From assembly GCA_004295105.1 (NCBI GenBank), contig SHNC01000268.1, positions 1 to 54,020 of the forward strand: DNA of 54,020 nt, read 5' to 3'. A program made the position numbers and the translations under genes. Of the stretch, positions 27,405-36,592 are shown piece by piece. This stretch comes from Betaproteobacteria bacterium. Its GTDB lineage: Bacteria; Pseudomonadota; Gammaproteobacteria; Burkholderiales; Rhodocyclaceae. Position 1 is the first letter of the stretch. Each line of letters begins with the position of its first letter. A model generated the notes under the pieces. That model ran no database searches and was not told the origin of the DNA. It saw nothing but the letters and a program-made list of their open reading frames with translations.

Positions 27405-28472
27405 ATGAAATCCTTCATGATTCCCTTTCTCCTGCTCGCCTTGCTGGGACTCGGCGTGCCTGCCGCGCATGCCGAAGTGCCAGTGGCGCGCATCGCATCG
27501 CATCCGGTCCAGCGCGCCCAGCCCGCGGAGGCCACCATCGAGGCGGTACGCCAATCGGTGCTCGCCGCCCAGGTCGCCGGTCGTGTGGTCGAGCTGGCCG
27601 TCGATGCCGGCGACCGTGTGCGCCAGGGGCAGGTGCTGATGCGCATCGACGCCGCGGAGGCCGCGGCCGCGGTGGCCGAGGCCGACGCCGGCGTGGCCCG
27701 TGCCGAAGCCGACCTCATCAATGCACGCGCGGAATTCGAGCGTGCGCGCAGCCTGGTCGAGCGCAAGTTCGTCAGCCAGTCGGCACTCGATCAGGCGCGC
27801 ACCCGCTATCAGGCCGCGGAAGCGCAACTGCGTGCCGCGCGCGCCGGCCGCGGCCAGGCGGCCACGGTGCAGGGCTATACGGCCATTGCCTCGCCGCTGG
27901 ACGGCCTGGTCGCCGCACGCCACATCGAGCGTGGCGAGATGGCGCAGCCGGGCCGCATGCTGCTGAGCGTGTACGACCCGGCGGCGATGCGCGCGCTGGT
28001 CGACCTGCCGCAGCAGCGCATTGCCGAACTCGGCGGCGCCGCGGCCTTGCGCGCGCGCATCGAGCTGCCCGACAGCGGGCGCTCGATCGATGCCGCCGCG
28101 GTGACCGTGCTGCCGGCCGCCGACGCCCGCACCCACACCGTGCGCGTGCGCGTCGATCTGCCGGCCGGCACGCAGGCGGTGCTGCCAGGCAGCTTCGCTC
28201 GTGTCCATTTCTTCTCGGCCGATGCCGCGACACAGGTGGCGCCGGTGACGGTGCCGATGGCAGCAGTGCTGCGACGCGGCGAGCTGACGGCCGTCTATGT
28301 GGCCGATGGCCGTGGTGGCTTCGCGCTGCGTCAGGTGCGCCTGGGTCAGGCGGTCGGCCCGCAGGACGACGTCGAGGTGCTGGCGGGGCTGGCCGGTGGC
28401 GAGACGGTGGCGCTGGACCCGGTGCAGGCGGGCATCGCTGCCCGTGCGGTCGGTCCGGCCGCCGGTCGCTGA
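27405..28472 (+). CDS. RND efflux periplasmic adaptor subunit (HlyD/MFP family)
   Basis: The 355-residue periplasmic adaptor bridges the RND pump to an outer-membrane channel. A signal peptide (MKSFMIPFLLLALLGLGVPAAHA) covers residues 1-23. The lipoyl half-motifs lie at AAQVAGRVVELAVDAGDRVRQG and YTAIASPLDGLVAARHIERGE, with an alpha hairpin between them and a beta-barrel after. It starts at ATG 27405, which abuts the operator palindrome, so the mRNA may be leaderless; GTG 27366 is the other possible start. It is 15 bp from the pump gene. Confidence 0.9.
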   Translation: MKSFMIPFLLLALLGLGVPAAHAEVPVARIASHPVQRAQPAEATIEAVRQSVLAAQVAGRVVELAVDAGDRVRQGQVLMRIDAAEAAAAVAEADAGVARAEADLINARAEFERARSLVERKFVSQSALDQARTRYQAAEAQLRAARAGRGQAATVQGYTAIASPLDGLVAARHIERGEMAQPGRMLLSVYDPAAMRALVDLPQQRIAELGGAAALRARIELPDSGRSIDAAAVTVLPAADARTHTVRVRVDLPAGTQAVLPGSFARVHFFSADAATQVAPVTVPMAAVLRRGELTAVYVADGRGGFALRQVRLGQAVGPQDDVEVLAGLAGGETVALDPVQAGIAARAVGPAAGR

Positions 28473-28487
28473 GTCCCGAGCCCGACG

Positions 28488-31400
28488 ATGGAAGACCGAC
28501 TCGGCATCTCGGGCCGCATCGCGGCCGCCTTCCAGCGCAATGCGCTGACGCCGCTGATCGCGCTGGTGATGCTGCTGGCCGGCGTGTTCGCGACGCTGAT
28601 CACGCCGAAGGAGGAAGAGCCCCAGATCGACGTGACCATGGCCAACGTGCTGGTGCCCTTCCCGGGCGCCTCTGCGCGCGACGTCGATGCGCTGGTGGCA
28701 CGGCCGGCCGAGCAGGTGCTGTCGCGCATGGCCGGCGTCGATCACGTGTACACCGTGTCGCGCCCGGGCATGGCGGTGATCACCGTGCAGTTCGAGGTCG
28801 GCGTCCCCAACCAGACTGCACTGGTGCGCCTGTACGACACGGTGCATTCGAATGCGGACTGGCTGTCGCCGCAGCTCGGTGTCGGTACGCCGCTGATCAA
28901 GCCCAAGGGCATCGACGACGTGCCCATCGTCGGCCTCACCTTGTGGACGGCCGATCCTGGCCGCGCGGGCTTCGACCTGCAGCAGGTGGCGCGCGCGGCC
29001 GAGACCGAGCTCAAGCGCATCGAGGGTACCCGCGACGTCACCACCATCGGCGGGCCGGGCCATGTGATCCGTGTGCAGATGGACACCGAGCGCATGAACG
29101 CCCACGGCGTCACCGCGCAGGACCTGCGGGCTGCCTTGCAGCTCGCCAACGCATCGCAGCCGGCGGGCAGCCTGGTCGCCGGCAACCGTGAGGTGCTGGT
29201 GCAGACGGGCACCTACATCGAGTCGGCCGAGGATGTGCGTCGTCTGGTGGTGGGCGTGCAGGACGCGAAACCGGTGTTCCTGCGCGATGTCGCGCAGGTG
29301 GACGATGGCCCCGATCAGCCGTCCCGATACGTCTGGTTCGGTACCGGCGCGGCTGCGGCCGAGCGTGCACAGTCCGGCAGCGCAGCGGCGGCCCATGGCC
29401 TGTTCCCGGCGGTCACGCTGGCGATCTCGAAGAAGCCGGGCGCGAACGCCTCCGACGTCGCCCAGGCCGCGATCTCGCGCATCGAATCGCTGCGGGGCGC
29501 GCTGATACCGACCGGCGTCGAGGTCACCGTCACCCGTGACTACGGCAAGACGGCCAACGACAAAGCCACCCAGCTCATCGGCAAGCTCGTCTTCGCCACT
29601 GCCGCGGTGGTGGTGCTGGTGTTCTTCGCCCTCGGCCGACGCGAAGCCGTGATCGTCGGCATCGCCGTATCGCTGACGCTCGCCGCGACGCTGTTCGCGT
29701 CCTGGGCGTGGGGCTTCACGCTGAACCGGGTGAGCCTGTTCGCGCTGATCTTCTCGATCGGCATCCTGGTCGACGACGCCATCGTGGTGGTGGAGAACAT
29801 TCATCGCTGGCACACGCTCGAGCCCGACACGCCGCTGTGGAAGCTGATTCCGCGCGCGGTCGACGAAGTGGGCGGGCCCACCATCCTCGCCACTTTCACC
29901 GTCATCGCCGCGCTGCTGCCGATGGCCTTCGTCACCGGCCTGATGGGGCCCTACATGAGTCCCATCCCGATCAACGCCTCGATGGGAATGTTCATCTCGC
30001 TTGCGGTGGCCTTCATCGTCACGCCCTGGCTGGCCCAGAAGCTGTTGAAATCGGTCGATGCGCACCACCACGAGGGCGAGGACAAGCTGACGCGCCGGCT
30101 CGACCGCCTGTTCCGTCGCGTGATGGCACCGATGCTGGATGCGCACGGCGGCGGGCGGGCGCGCCTCGGGCTGTGGCTGGCGGTGCTGGCGCTGATCACC
30201 GCCTCGGTGGCGCTGCCGGCGGTGCAGCTCGTCGTCATGAAGATGCTGCCCTTCGACAACAAGAGCGAGTTCCAGGTGGTGCTCGACATGCCGGTGGGCA
30301 CGCCGGTGGAGGAAACCTCGCGCGTGCTGAACGAGATCGGCGCGCACCTCGCGACGGTGCCGGAGGTGACCGACTGGCAGTCCTACGCGGGTACCGCGGC
30401 ACCGATCAACTTCAATGGCCTGGTGCGCCAGTACTACCTGCGCAGCAATCCCGAGATGGGTGACATCCAGGTGAACCTGGTGGACAAGAAGGCGCGTCAC
30501 CGCAAGAGCCACGAGATCGCGGTGTCGGTGCGCCAGGCGGTCACCGACATCGCCCGTCGCAGCGGGGGCAACGCCAAGGTGGTCGAGGTGCCGCCGGGGC
30601 CGCCGGTGCTGTCGCCGATCGTCGCCGAAATCTACGGACCCGACTACGGCGGTCAGGTCGAGGTGGCGAAGAAGGTGCGCGCGGCCTTCGAGGGCACGGC
30701 CGACATCGTCGGTGTCGACGACACGGTGGATGAAGCCGCGCCCAAGCTGGTGCTGCGTGTGGACCAGGCCAAGGCGGCGCGCATGGGCGTGGCGCAGGCC
30801 GACATCGTCGAGGTGGTGCGACTCGGCCTGTCGGGCGAGAACGTCACGCCGGTGCATGGCGGCGACAACAAGTACGAAATTCCGGTGCGGATCCAGTTGC
30901 CCTCGGTGCGACAGTCCGACGTGGACAACCTGCTGGCGATGAAGGTGCGAGCGCGGGAAGGGCTGAATGCGGGCCGGCTGATCTCGATCTCGGAACTGGT
31001 GCAGGTGTTTGAGACCGAACGCGAACAGGTGCTGTACCGCAAGGACCTGCTGCCGGTGGTGTATGTGACGGGCGACATGGGTGGCAAGCTCGATTCGCCG
31101 CTGTACGGCATGTTCGACATCCGCAGCACGGTCAGGGACATGGCACTGACTGGCGCGCCGGGCCTGGGCGGCACGCTGGGCGAGTGGTTCATCCGCCCGC
31201 CTGCCGATGCCTATGGTGGCTATCAGCTCAAGTGGGACGGCGAGTGGCAGATCACCTACGAAACCTTCCGCGACATGGGTGCTGCCTATGCGGTGGGCCT
31301 GGTGCTGATCTACCTGCTGGTGGTGGCGCAGTTCCGCAGCTACCTGGCGCCGCTCATCATCATGGCGCCGATCCCGCTCACCATCATCGGCGTGATGCCG

Positions 31401-31766
31401 GGCCATGCGCTGCTCGGCGCGCAATTCACCGCCACCTCGATGATCGGCATGATCGCGCTCGCCGGCATCATCGTGCGCAACTCCATCCTGCTGGTGGATT
31501 TCGTCAATCAGCAGGTGCGCGAGGGCGTTGATTTCGGTGAGGCGGTGATCCGCGCGGCGGCGGTGCGCGCCAAGCCGATCGGCCTGACCGCGCTGGCGGC
31601 GATGATCGGCGCGGTGTTCATCCTCGACGACCCGATCTTCAACGGGCTGGCGATCAGCCTGATCTTCGGCATCTTCATCTCGACGCTGCTGACGCTGGTC
31701 GTGATCCCGGTGCTGTACTACGCGGCGATGCGCAATCGCCTCGACCGACTCAAGGAGCAAATCTGA
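28488..31766 (+). CDS. RND efflux transporter permease (AcrB-like)
   Basis: The 1092-residue inner-membrane proton-driven pump has about 12 transmembrane segments and two large periplasmic loops. The N-terminal helix, ITPKEEEPQIDVTMANV and FPGASARDVDALVARPAEQVL are HAE/MexB-type signatures. Conserved helix-4 residues occur in FSIGILVDDAIVVVENI, with the proton-relay Asp pair. The C-terminal half repeats this in MIGMIALAGIIVRNSILLVDF. The substrate is unknown; no matching outer-membrane channel gene is in the window. Stop and next start overlap by one base (TGATG). Confidence 0.93.
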   Translation: MEDRLGISGRIAAAFQRNALTPLIALVMLLAGVFATLITPKEEEPQIDVTMANVLVPFPGASARDVDALVARPAEQVLSRMAGVDHVYTVSRPGMAVITVQFEVGVPNQTALVRLYDTVHSNADWLSPQLGVGTPLIKPKGIDDVPIVGLTLWTADPGRAGFDLQQVARAAETELKRIEGTRDVTTIGGPGHVIRVQMDTERMNAHGVTAQDLRAALQLANASQPAGSLVAGNREVLVQTGTYIESAEDVRRLVVGVQDAKPVFLRDVAQVDDGPDQPSRYVWFGTGAAAAERAQSGSAAAAHGLFPAVTLAISKKPGANASDVAQAAISRIESLRGALIPTGVEVTVTRDYGKTANDKATQLIGKLVFATAAVVVLVFFALGRREAVIVGIAVSLTLAATLFASWAWGFTLNRVSLFALIFSIGILVDDAIVVVENIHRWHTLEPDTPLWKLIPRAVDEVGGPTILATFTVIAALLPMAFVTGLMGPYMSPIPINASMGMFISLAVAFIVTPWLAQKLLKSVDAHHHEGEDKLTRRLDRLFRRVMAPMLDAHGGGRARLGLWLAVLALITASVALPAVQLVVMKMLPFDNKSEFQVVLDMPVGTPVEETSRVLNEIGAHLATVPEVTDWQSYAGTAAPINFNGLVRQYYLRSNPEMGDIQVNLVDKKARHRKSHEIAVSVRQAVTDIARRSGGNAKVVEVPPGPPVLSPIVAEIYGPDYGGQVEVAKKVRAAFEGTADIVGVDDTVDEAAPKLVLRVDQAKAARMGVAQADIVEVVRLGLSGENVTPVHGGDNKYEIPVRIQLPSVRQSDVDNLLAMKVRAREGLNAGRLISISELVQVFETEREQVLYRKDLLPVVYVTGDMGGKLDSPLYGMFDIRSTVRDMALTGAPGLGGTLGEWFIRPPADAYGGYQLKWDGEWQITYETFRDMGAAYAVGLVLIYLLVVAQFRSYLAPLIIMAPIPLTIIGVMPGHALLGAQFTATSMIGMIALAGIIVRNSILLVDFVNQQVREGVDFGEAVIRAAAVRAKPIGLTALAAMIGAVFILDDPIFNGLAISLIFGIFISTLLTLVVIPVLYYAAMRNRLDRLKEQI

Positions 31767-31975
31767 TGGCGCTCAACATCAACAAATTCGTGCGCATCTT
31801 CGCCGGCGCCTTCGTGCTGATCTCGCTCGCCCTGGGGGTGGAGGGCTCGCCGCTGTTCGTGAACAAGAACTTCCTCTGGTTCACCGTGTTCGTCGGCGCC
31901 AACCTGTTCCAGAGCGGCTTCACCGGCCTGTGCCCGCTGGAGAACATCCTGCGCAAGTGCGGCGTGAAGGACTGA
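31766..31975 (+). CDS. Small membrane protein, DUF2892 family
   Basis: The 69-residue protein has two hydrophobic helices (VRIFAGAFVLISLALGV and FLWFTVFVGANLFQSGF) and the C-terminal GLCPLENILRKCGV typical of DUF2892/YgaP membrane parts, with two cysteines. The one-base overlap with the pump gene makes it part of the RND operon. In other bacteria DUF2892 is often linked with rhodanese or sulfide-responsive genes. Function is unknown. Confidence 0.85.
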   Translation: MALNINKFVRIFAGAFVLISLALGVEGSPLFVNKNFLWFTVFVGANLFQSGFTGLCPLENILRKCGVKD

Positions 31976-32036
31976 GCAGGATGCCGGTGGCGGGCGGGAT
32001 AGAATGGAAGCCCCTCCGTTTCATCCGTACGTCATC

Positions 32037-32345
32037 ATGAAAGAAAGAAGCGGCCATGACGACCGCCGCCTCGACCGGCGCATTCCGATCGGTTGCCAGG
32101 CACTGATCCACCACGGCCAGGGAGGGCGCATCCCTGCCAGGTGCATGGAACTGGGGGTAGGCGGCATGACCTTGCATGCCGCCTACGTGCCGGGTGAAGG
32201 CGAGGTGCTCGAAGTCGCGGTGGTCGCGCCCGAGGGCGGCGTCGAGCGGCCGCCGCTGGTCGTGCGGCTGCAGGTGAAGCGCTGCAACGCGCTTGGCGGC
32301 GGCCTGTACGAAATCGGCGGCGCGATCGTGCGCGTCGTCGGCTGA
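32037..32345 (+). CDS. PilZ-domain-like protein
   Basis: The roughly 102-residue protein has an N-terminal RRLDRRIPI, matching the RxxxR c-di-GMP motif, then a beta-barrel-like core. The second motif (normally D/N-x-S-x-x-G) reads ELGVGGM, so it is degenerate. It may bind c-di-GMP weakly or act as a fold-only member. The start is uncertain: ATG 32004 is in frame but lies on a TAGAAT that looks like a -10 box, while ATG 32037 has no clear ribosome site. It stands alone between the RND operon and the TPR gene. Confidence 0.65.
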   Translation: MKERSGHDDRRLDRRIPIGCQALIHHGQGGRIPARCMELGVGGMTLHAAYVPGEGEVLEVAVVAPEGGVERPPLVVRLQVKRCNALGGGLYEIGGAIVRVVG

Positions 32346-32396
32346 GGCGGTTCGCCTTCCCGCCGTTCGCGCCTGTTTCCGGCTCGGTTGGCGCGT

Positions 32397-33725
32397 TCAG
32401 GCCGCCTTGCGCATCGGTTCGACGCGCGACTGGAACAGCCGCGTCAGCGGACTGTGCGGCCGGGTGGTCAGGCGTTCGGCCACCAGCGCCGTGGCGAGGG
32501 CATGCTGGCCACCGCGCAGGGCCGCCTCCAGCAGGGTCAGGTCGAGCACGCTGCGCTGCGCATGGCTGCCGCCGAAGCGGTGAGCGATGCTGCGCACGTC
32601 ACGGATCAGCCGCGCCGTATCCTCGTAGCGTCCCTCGCCGTAGGCCTTGATCGCCAGCACCAGCGGATGGCCGACCTCGCGGGTGAAGCGGGCGTTGTCG
32701 TCCTCGCCCTGCATCACCGCGCGTTGCGTCGACAGCACTGCCTCGAGTGCGTCGAGTCGGCCTGCGCCGACGAAGGCCATCGCCGCATGCACGTCGTTGA
32801 AGGCATAGTTGCCGGCCTGCGCGATCGGCAGCCAGCCGTCAGCCACACTCTGCCATCTCGTGCGGACGTCGACGCCGCGCAGGTGCAGGCGCCACAGCAT
32901 CGCCGAGGCGTCGATCATGTCGAGCACCACGGTGGAGCGGGCGCCGTGGATGGGACCGTCGAACAGCGCCAGCACCTCGTCGATTTCACCCAGCTCGAGG
33001 TGGAACAGCGCCAGGTGCCACCAGTTGTGCACCTGGAAGAAGTTGTCCAGGCTCCACGCGGCGACATTGGCACGCATCCAGGCGATGCCGTCGCGCTCGC
33101 GACCCTGCATTTCCATGACGTGGGCGACCGCGTGCTGCGACCATGCGTCGCGTGGTTCGAGTTCCACGCCCGCACGCCCCGCGGCCTCGGCCTTCGCATA
33201 GTCGCCGCATTCCTCGAGGCCGAAGGCGTACATGCCGAGAACCGCGTGGTAGCCCGGTGTCGCCTGCGACCACGCCGGTAGCGCGCGGGCGATACGGTCG
33301 CGCAGCATGCGCGAATCGCCGACGCAGAAATCGATGATGTGTCCCGCCTGCAGGGCGAGGATGTCCTGCGGATGGTCGATGGTGACATCCTCGAGGATGC
33401 GGCCGGCGCGATGCCAGCGCCCCTCCAGCACGGCACCGATCGCCGCGAGGTGGCCGCGCTCGCGCGGATTGGCCGGCAATGCGGCAGCGGCGGCATGGCA
33501 GGCGCGCGCCACCGCGAGCGCCGCCGGCTCGGTGCCCAGCAGGTGCAGCCAGGCTTTCAGCGCGTGGGCCATGACGAAGCCGGGGCATTGGGCAAGTGCT
33601 GCATCGACACTCGCCACCGGGTCCTCAATGTAGCACTGGAACTGGTGCAACGCGCGCCGATAGTGGGCAAGGCCGTTGATGTCGGCGCCGGACAGCGCCA
33701 GGCCGAGATCGTCGTGAATGCTCAT
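32397..33725 (-). CDS. TPR protein resembling the TTC38 family
   Basis: The 442-residue soluble helical protein lacks a signal peptide. Repeats cover most of the length, with TPR-like pieces AHALKAWLHLLGTEP, YHAVLGMYAFGLEECGDYAKAE and AWSQHAVAHVMEMQGRERDG. The strings HNWWHLALFHLELGE and DASAMLWRLHLRG are typical of TTC38 homologues. Function in bacteria is not known. AAGGAGACAGGCAATG is a strong start. It is divergent from an AraC-type regulator, which may control it. Confidence 0.82.
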   Translation of the reverse strand: MSIHDDLGLALSGADINGLAHYRRALHQFQCYIEDPVASVDAALAQCPGFVMAHALKAWLHLLGTEPAALAVARACHAAAAALPANPRERGHLAAIGAVLEGRWHRAGRILEDVTIDHPQDILALQAGHIIDFCVGDSRMLRDRIARALPAWSQATPGYHAVLGMYAFGLEECGDYAKAEAAGRAGVELEPRDAWSQHAVAHVMEMQGRERDGIAWMRANVAAWSLDNFFQVHNWWHLALFHLELGEIDEVLALFDGPIHGARSTVVLDMIDASAMLWRLHLRGVDVRTRWQSVADGWLPIAQAGNYAFNDVHAAMAFVGAGRLDALEAVLSTQRAVMQGEDDNARFTREVGHPLVLAIKAYGEGRYEDTARLIRDVRSIAHRFGGSHAQRSVLDLTLLEAALRGGQHALATALVAERLTTRPHSPLTRLFQSRVEPMRKAA

Positions 33726-33834
33726 TGCCTGTCTCCTTGGGGTGTGGGGGTGTCGCCGTTACGGGCACGGGGCCGTCGAACGCGGCCGTTTCATGCGCGC
33801 AGTGCTAAGTTATTCCTGAAGAGGGAAGGCCGAC

Positions 33835-34854
33835 ATGCCCGCGACGCCGGAAGTCTTGACCGCGGCGCCGGGTCTGGTGGAGGAAGAGACGATGGATGCG
33901 CTGTCGGAGGTGTTCGCCGCGGTGAGACTGTCCGGCGGCGTGTTTCTCGACGCCGAGTTCACCGCACCGTGGTGCGTGGTGTCGCAGGTCGGGCCGGAGG
34001 ACTTCAGCGCCCAGGGCGGCATGCCGGCACACCTGATCGCCTACCACTACGTCGTCGCCGGGCGCCTGTTCGTCGAGGTGGCGGGATCGCCAGCGCTGGA
34101 AGTGCGTGCGGGCGAGATCGTGCTGCTGCCGCGCAACGACCGTCACCTGCTCGCCAGCATCCCCGGTCTGTCGCCGGTCGTCATTGCCGACGAGGTGCAG
34201 GCGCCAACCGTGGCGGCTCCGGCCGTACTGCGCCACGGCGGCGGCGGCGAGGCGACCCGCATCGTGTGCGGCTATCTCGGCTGCGACGCACCGCACAACC
34301 CGCTGATCGCGACTCTGCCGCCGCTGCTCAGGCTGCAGATGGGAAACAGCGCGTCCGGCGCCTGGATCGAGAGCTCGTTCCGCCACGCGGCCGAGGAGTT
34401 CGCGCAGGGCGGCGCCGGCTCCGCCGCGGTACTGGGCAAGCTGGCCGAGCTGCTGTTCGTCGAGGCCGTGCGACGCTACCTCGCGGACTTGCCGGCGGGA
34501 CAGACCGGCTGGCTCGCAGGCCTGCAGGACCGCCTGGTCGGGCGGGCACTCGCCTTGCTGCACACCCGCGTCGCCCAGCCGTGGACGACCGAGGTGCTGG
34601 CGCGCGAGGTGGGTCTGTCGCGTTCGGCGTTCGCCGAGCGCTTCACCGCCTTGCTCGGCGTGCCGCCGATGCACTACCTGGCGAACTGGCGCCTGCAGCT
34701 TGCGGCGTTGCGGTTGCGCGACAGCGCGGCGTCCACGGCGCAGATCGCCTGGGACGTCGGTTACGAGTCGGACGCCGCCTTCTGCCGCGCCTTCAAGCGC
34801 GCCTTCGGCGTGACCCCGGCGGCCTGGCGCCGGCAGGGCGGAGTGGCGCGCTGA
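33835..34854 (+). CDS. AraC-family transcriptional regulator (cupin type)
   Basis: The 339-residue protein has an N-terminal cupin-like effector domain (residues about 20-200, of the AraC_binding/Cupin_6 kind, with GEIVLLPRNDRHLLAS) and a C-terminal pair of helix-turn-helices. The first is in VLAREVGLSRSAFAERFTALLG and the second in IAWDVGYESDAAFCRAFKRAFG, followed by PAAWR. The effector is unknown. It is divergent from the TTC38-like gene with a 109-bp shared region, the usual layout for a regulator and its target. Confidence 0.9.
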   Translation: MPATPEVLTAAPGLVEEETMDALSEVFAAVRLSGGVFLDAEFTAPWCVVSQVGPEDFSAQGGMPAHLIAYHYVVAGRLFVEVAGSPALEVRAGEIVLLPRNDRHLLASIPGLSPVVIADEVQAPTVAAPAVLRHGGGGEATRIVCGYLGCDAPHNPLIATLPPLLRLQMGNSASGAWIESSFRHAAEEFAQGGAGSAAVLGKLAELLFVEAVRRYLADLPAGQTGWLAGLQDRLVGRALALLHTRVAQPWTTEVLAREVGLSRSAFAERFTALLGVPPMHYLANWRLQLAALRLRDSAASTAQIAWDVGYESDAAFCRAFKRAFGVTPAAWRRQGGVAR

Positions 34855-34927
34855 GGGCGGATGCGTGCCGGGCCGGATTCGGGGCACTCACCCGATCGTC
34901 CTGCGGATGCGGGCCTGGGGCGCGTCG

Positions 34928-35440
34928 TCAGGTCCTGGCGCGGCGCGCCATCATCCACACCGCGAAGGCGATCACGCTCGCGAAGCACAGCAGCGACCAG
35001 TTGGCCAGCGACAGGCCGAGGAAGGTCCAGTCGATCGCCGAGCAGTCGCCCGCGCCGCGAAAGATCATCGGCAGCAACTGACCGAGCGGGAAGCTCTCCA
35101 GCATGTATTCCAGGCCGGGGCCGCACTCGGGGAACTCCGGCGGGTTGAGCTGCATCCAGCTCTGGCGTGCGGCGACCCCGGCACCGCTCAGCGCGGCGAC
35201 GCCGATCAGCAGGGCATACACCCGTGCGCCCACGGTGGCCGGGCCATGCAGCGCTGCAATCAGCGCAATCAAGGCCACGGCGACGAAGGCGTAGCGCTGC
35301 ATGATGCACATTGGGCAGGGCTGCAGGCCGACCACGTGCTGAAGGTACAACCCGCCACCGAGCAGGCCTATGCAGACGAGGAAGAGCGCAAAGAACAAGC
35401 TGCGGGCGGGCAGGCGGAGGACTTGCTGGAAAAGGGACAT
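34928..35440 (-). CDS. dsbB: Disulfide bond formation protein B
   Basis: The 170-residue inner-membrane protein has four transmembrane helices. It reoxidises DsbA and passes electrons to quinones. The first redox pair is Cys42-x-x-Cys45 (QPCPMC) in the first periplasmic loop, and the second pair is the two Cys in FPECGPG and GAGDCSAIDW. Arg in IMQRYAF is the conserved quinone-linked residue. I chose ATG 35440 over TTG 35452, which would add MSDP. It stands alone between convergent araC-type and co-directional LysR genes. Confidence 0.93.
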   Translation of the reverse strand: MSLFQQVLRLPARSLFFALFLVCIGLLGGGLYLQHVVGLQPCPMCIMQRYAFVAVALIALIAALHGPATVGARVYALLIGVAALSGAGVAARQSWMQLNPPEFPECGPGLEYMLESFPLGQLLPMIFRGAGDCSAIDWTFLGLSLANWSLLCFASVIAFAVWMMARRART

Positions 35441-35573
35441 CGGATCTGACAACGTTTCTGGATGAGGGCGGCGCGGGGACGGAAATCGCGCAGGTGCACA
35501 ATTGTAGGCGATGAGCCGAGCCTGACCTCATCGCCAGGTGCTTTGGTGTGCGTTGGGCGCGCAAGTTCCGCCA

Positions 35574-36494
35574 TCAGACCTGAGCCTGCTCCATGGCATC
35601 GCCCGCCATGGCCGCCTGCAACATGTCGATGAAGGCCCTCGTCTTCGCCGGCATCAGGCGGCGACCGGGAAACACCGCCCACGCCGTATGCGAGGGCAGG
35701 CACCAATCCGGCAGGACGCGACGCAGTTCGCCGCGGCGCACACGCGGATTTGCGGCGAACTCCGGCACCGCGGCGATGCCCGCGCCGGCCCGTGCCAGCC
35801 GGATCAGCAGCTCGGGGGAGTTCGCCGTGCTGCGGCCCGGCGGCAGGCCTTCCCAGCGTTCGTCGCCGCGCAGCAGCGTCCAGGGGATCGGCTCGCCGTT
35901 GCGGCCGAGCAGGCGCAGCGACTGGTGATCGGCGAGGTCATCGGGCACCGCCGGTTCGCCGTGCTCGGCGAGATAGGACGGCGCCGCGTACAGACCGTTG
36001 GGGAAGATGGCAATCCTTCGTGCCGCCAGAAGGGCGTCGTCCGGTAACTCGCCCATGCGCAGCGCGATGTCGAAGTTCTCGCCCAGCAGATCGACCCGCC
36101 GCGGCGACAGGTCCAGCTCCAGCGACACGGCAGGATGCAGCGCGATGAAGGCGGCAAGCATGTCGGTGAGCAGCAGGTTGGCGAGGTCGCTCGGCATCGA
36201 GACGCGCAATCGGCCGCTGGGCCGTGCCTGGCGGTGCTCGGCCAGCGCCCGCACTGCATCCACCTCGCTGGCCACCTGCCGCGCATGCTCGAGCAGGTGC
36301 TGGCCGAACTCGGTGAGCGTGAGGCGGCGCGTGGTGCGCAGCATCAGGCGCTCGCCCAGGCGTTCCTCGAGCAGAGCAATTCGACGCGACACGGTGGACT
36401 TGGGCAGGCCCAGCCGATCGGCTGCGCGGCTGAAGCTGCCGACGTCTGCCACGCGGGCGAAGATCAGCAGGTCGTTCGGTTCGAATTGTTCCAT
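35574..36494 (-). CDS. LysR-family transcriptional regulator
   Basis: The 306-residue regulator has an N-terminal winged helix-turn-helix (FARVADVGSFSRAADRLGLPKSTVSRRIALLEERLGERL region, residues 12-46) and a C-terminal effector domain of two periplasmic-binding-like lobes. It is divergent from azoR with a 98-bp gap, so azoR is the likely target and the effector may be a quinone, azo compound or electrophile. I saw no convincing T-N11-A site. It resembles the YhaJ/DsdC-unrelated group often found beside NAD(P)H-quinone reductases. Confidence 0.9.
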   Translation of the reverse strand: MEQFEPNDLLIFARVADVGSFSRAADRLGLPKSTVSRRIALLEERLGERLMLRTTRRLTLTEFGQHLLEHARQVASEVDAVRALAEHRQARPSGRLRVSMPSDLANLLLTDMLAAFIALHPAVSLELDLSPRRVDLLGENFDIALRMGELPDDALLAARRIAIFPNGLYAAPSYLAEHGEPAVPDDLADHQSLRLLGRNGEPIPWTLLRGDERWEGLPPGRSTANSPELLIRLARAGAGIAAVPEFAANPRVRRGELRRVLPDWCLPSHTAWAVFPGRRLMPAKTRAFIDMLQAAMAGDAMEQAQV

Positions 36495-36592
36495 ATGCGG
36501 GCTAATGTAATCCGTTTTGGCGTCTTATGTGCGCCGATCGGGAAGATTAAAGTTCGTGTCACCCAATCAAGTTCAGTCCAGAGGACACACAC

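Noticed and set aside
27285-31760. A 1491-codon open frame on the minus strand
   Set aside because: It is the exact antisense of the RND adaptor and pump genes. Its His/Arg/Asp-rich product has no family features; such frames arise from GC-rich codon bias.
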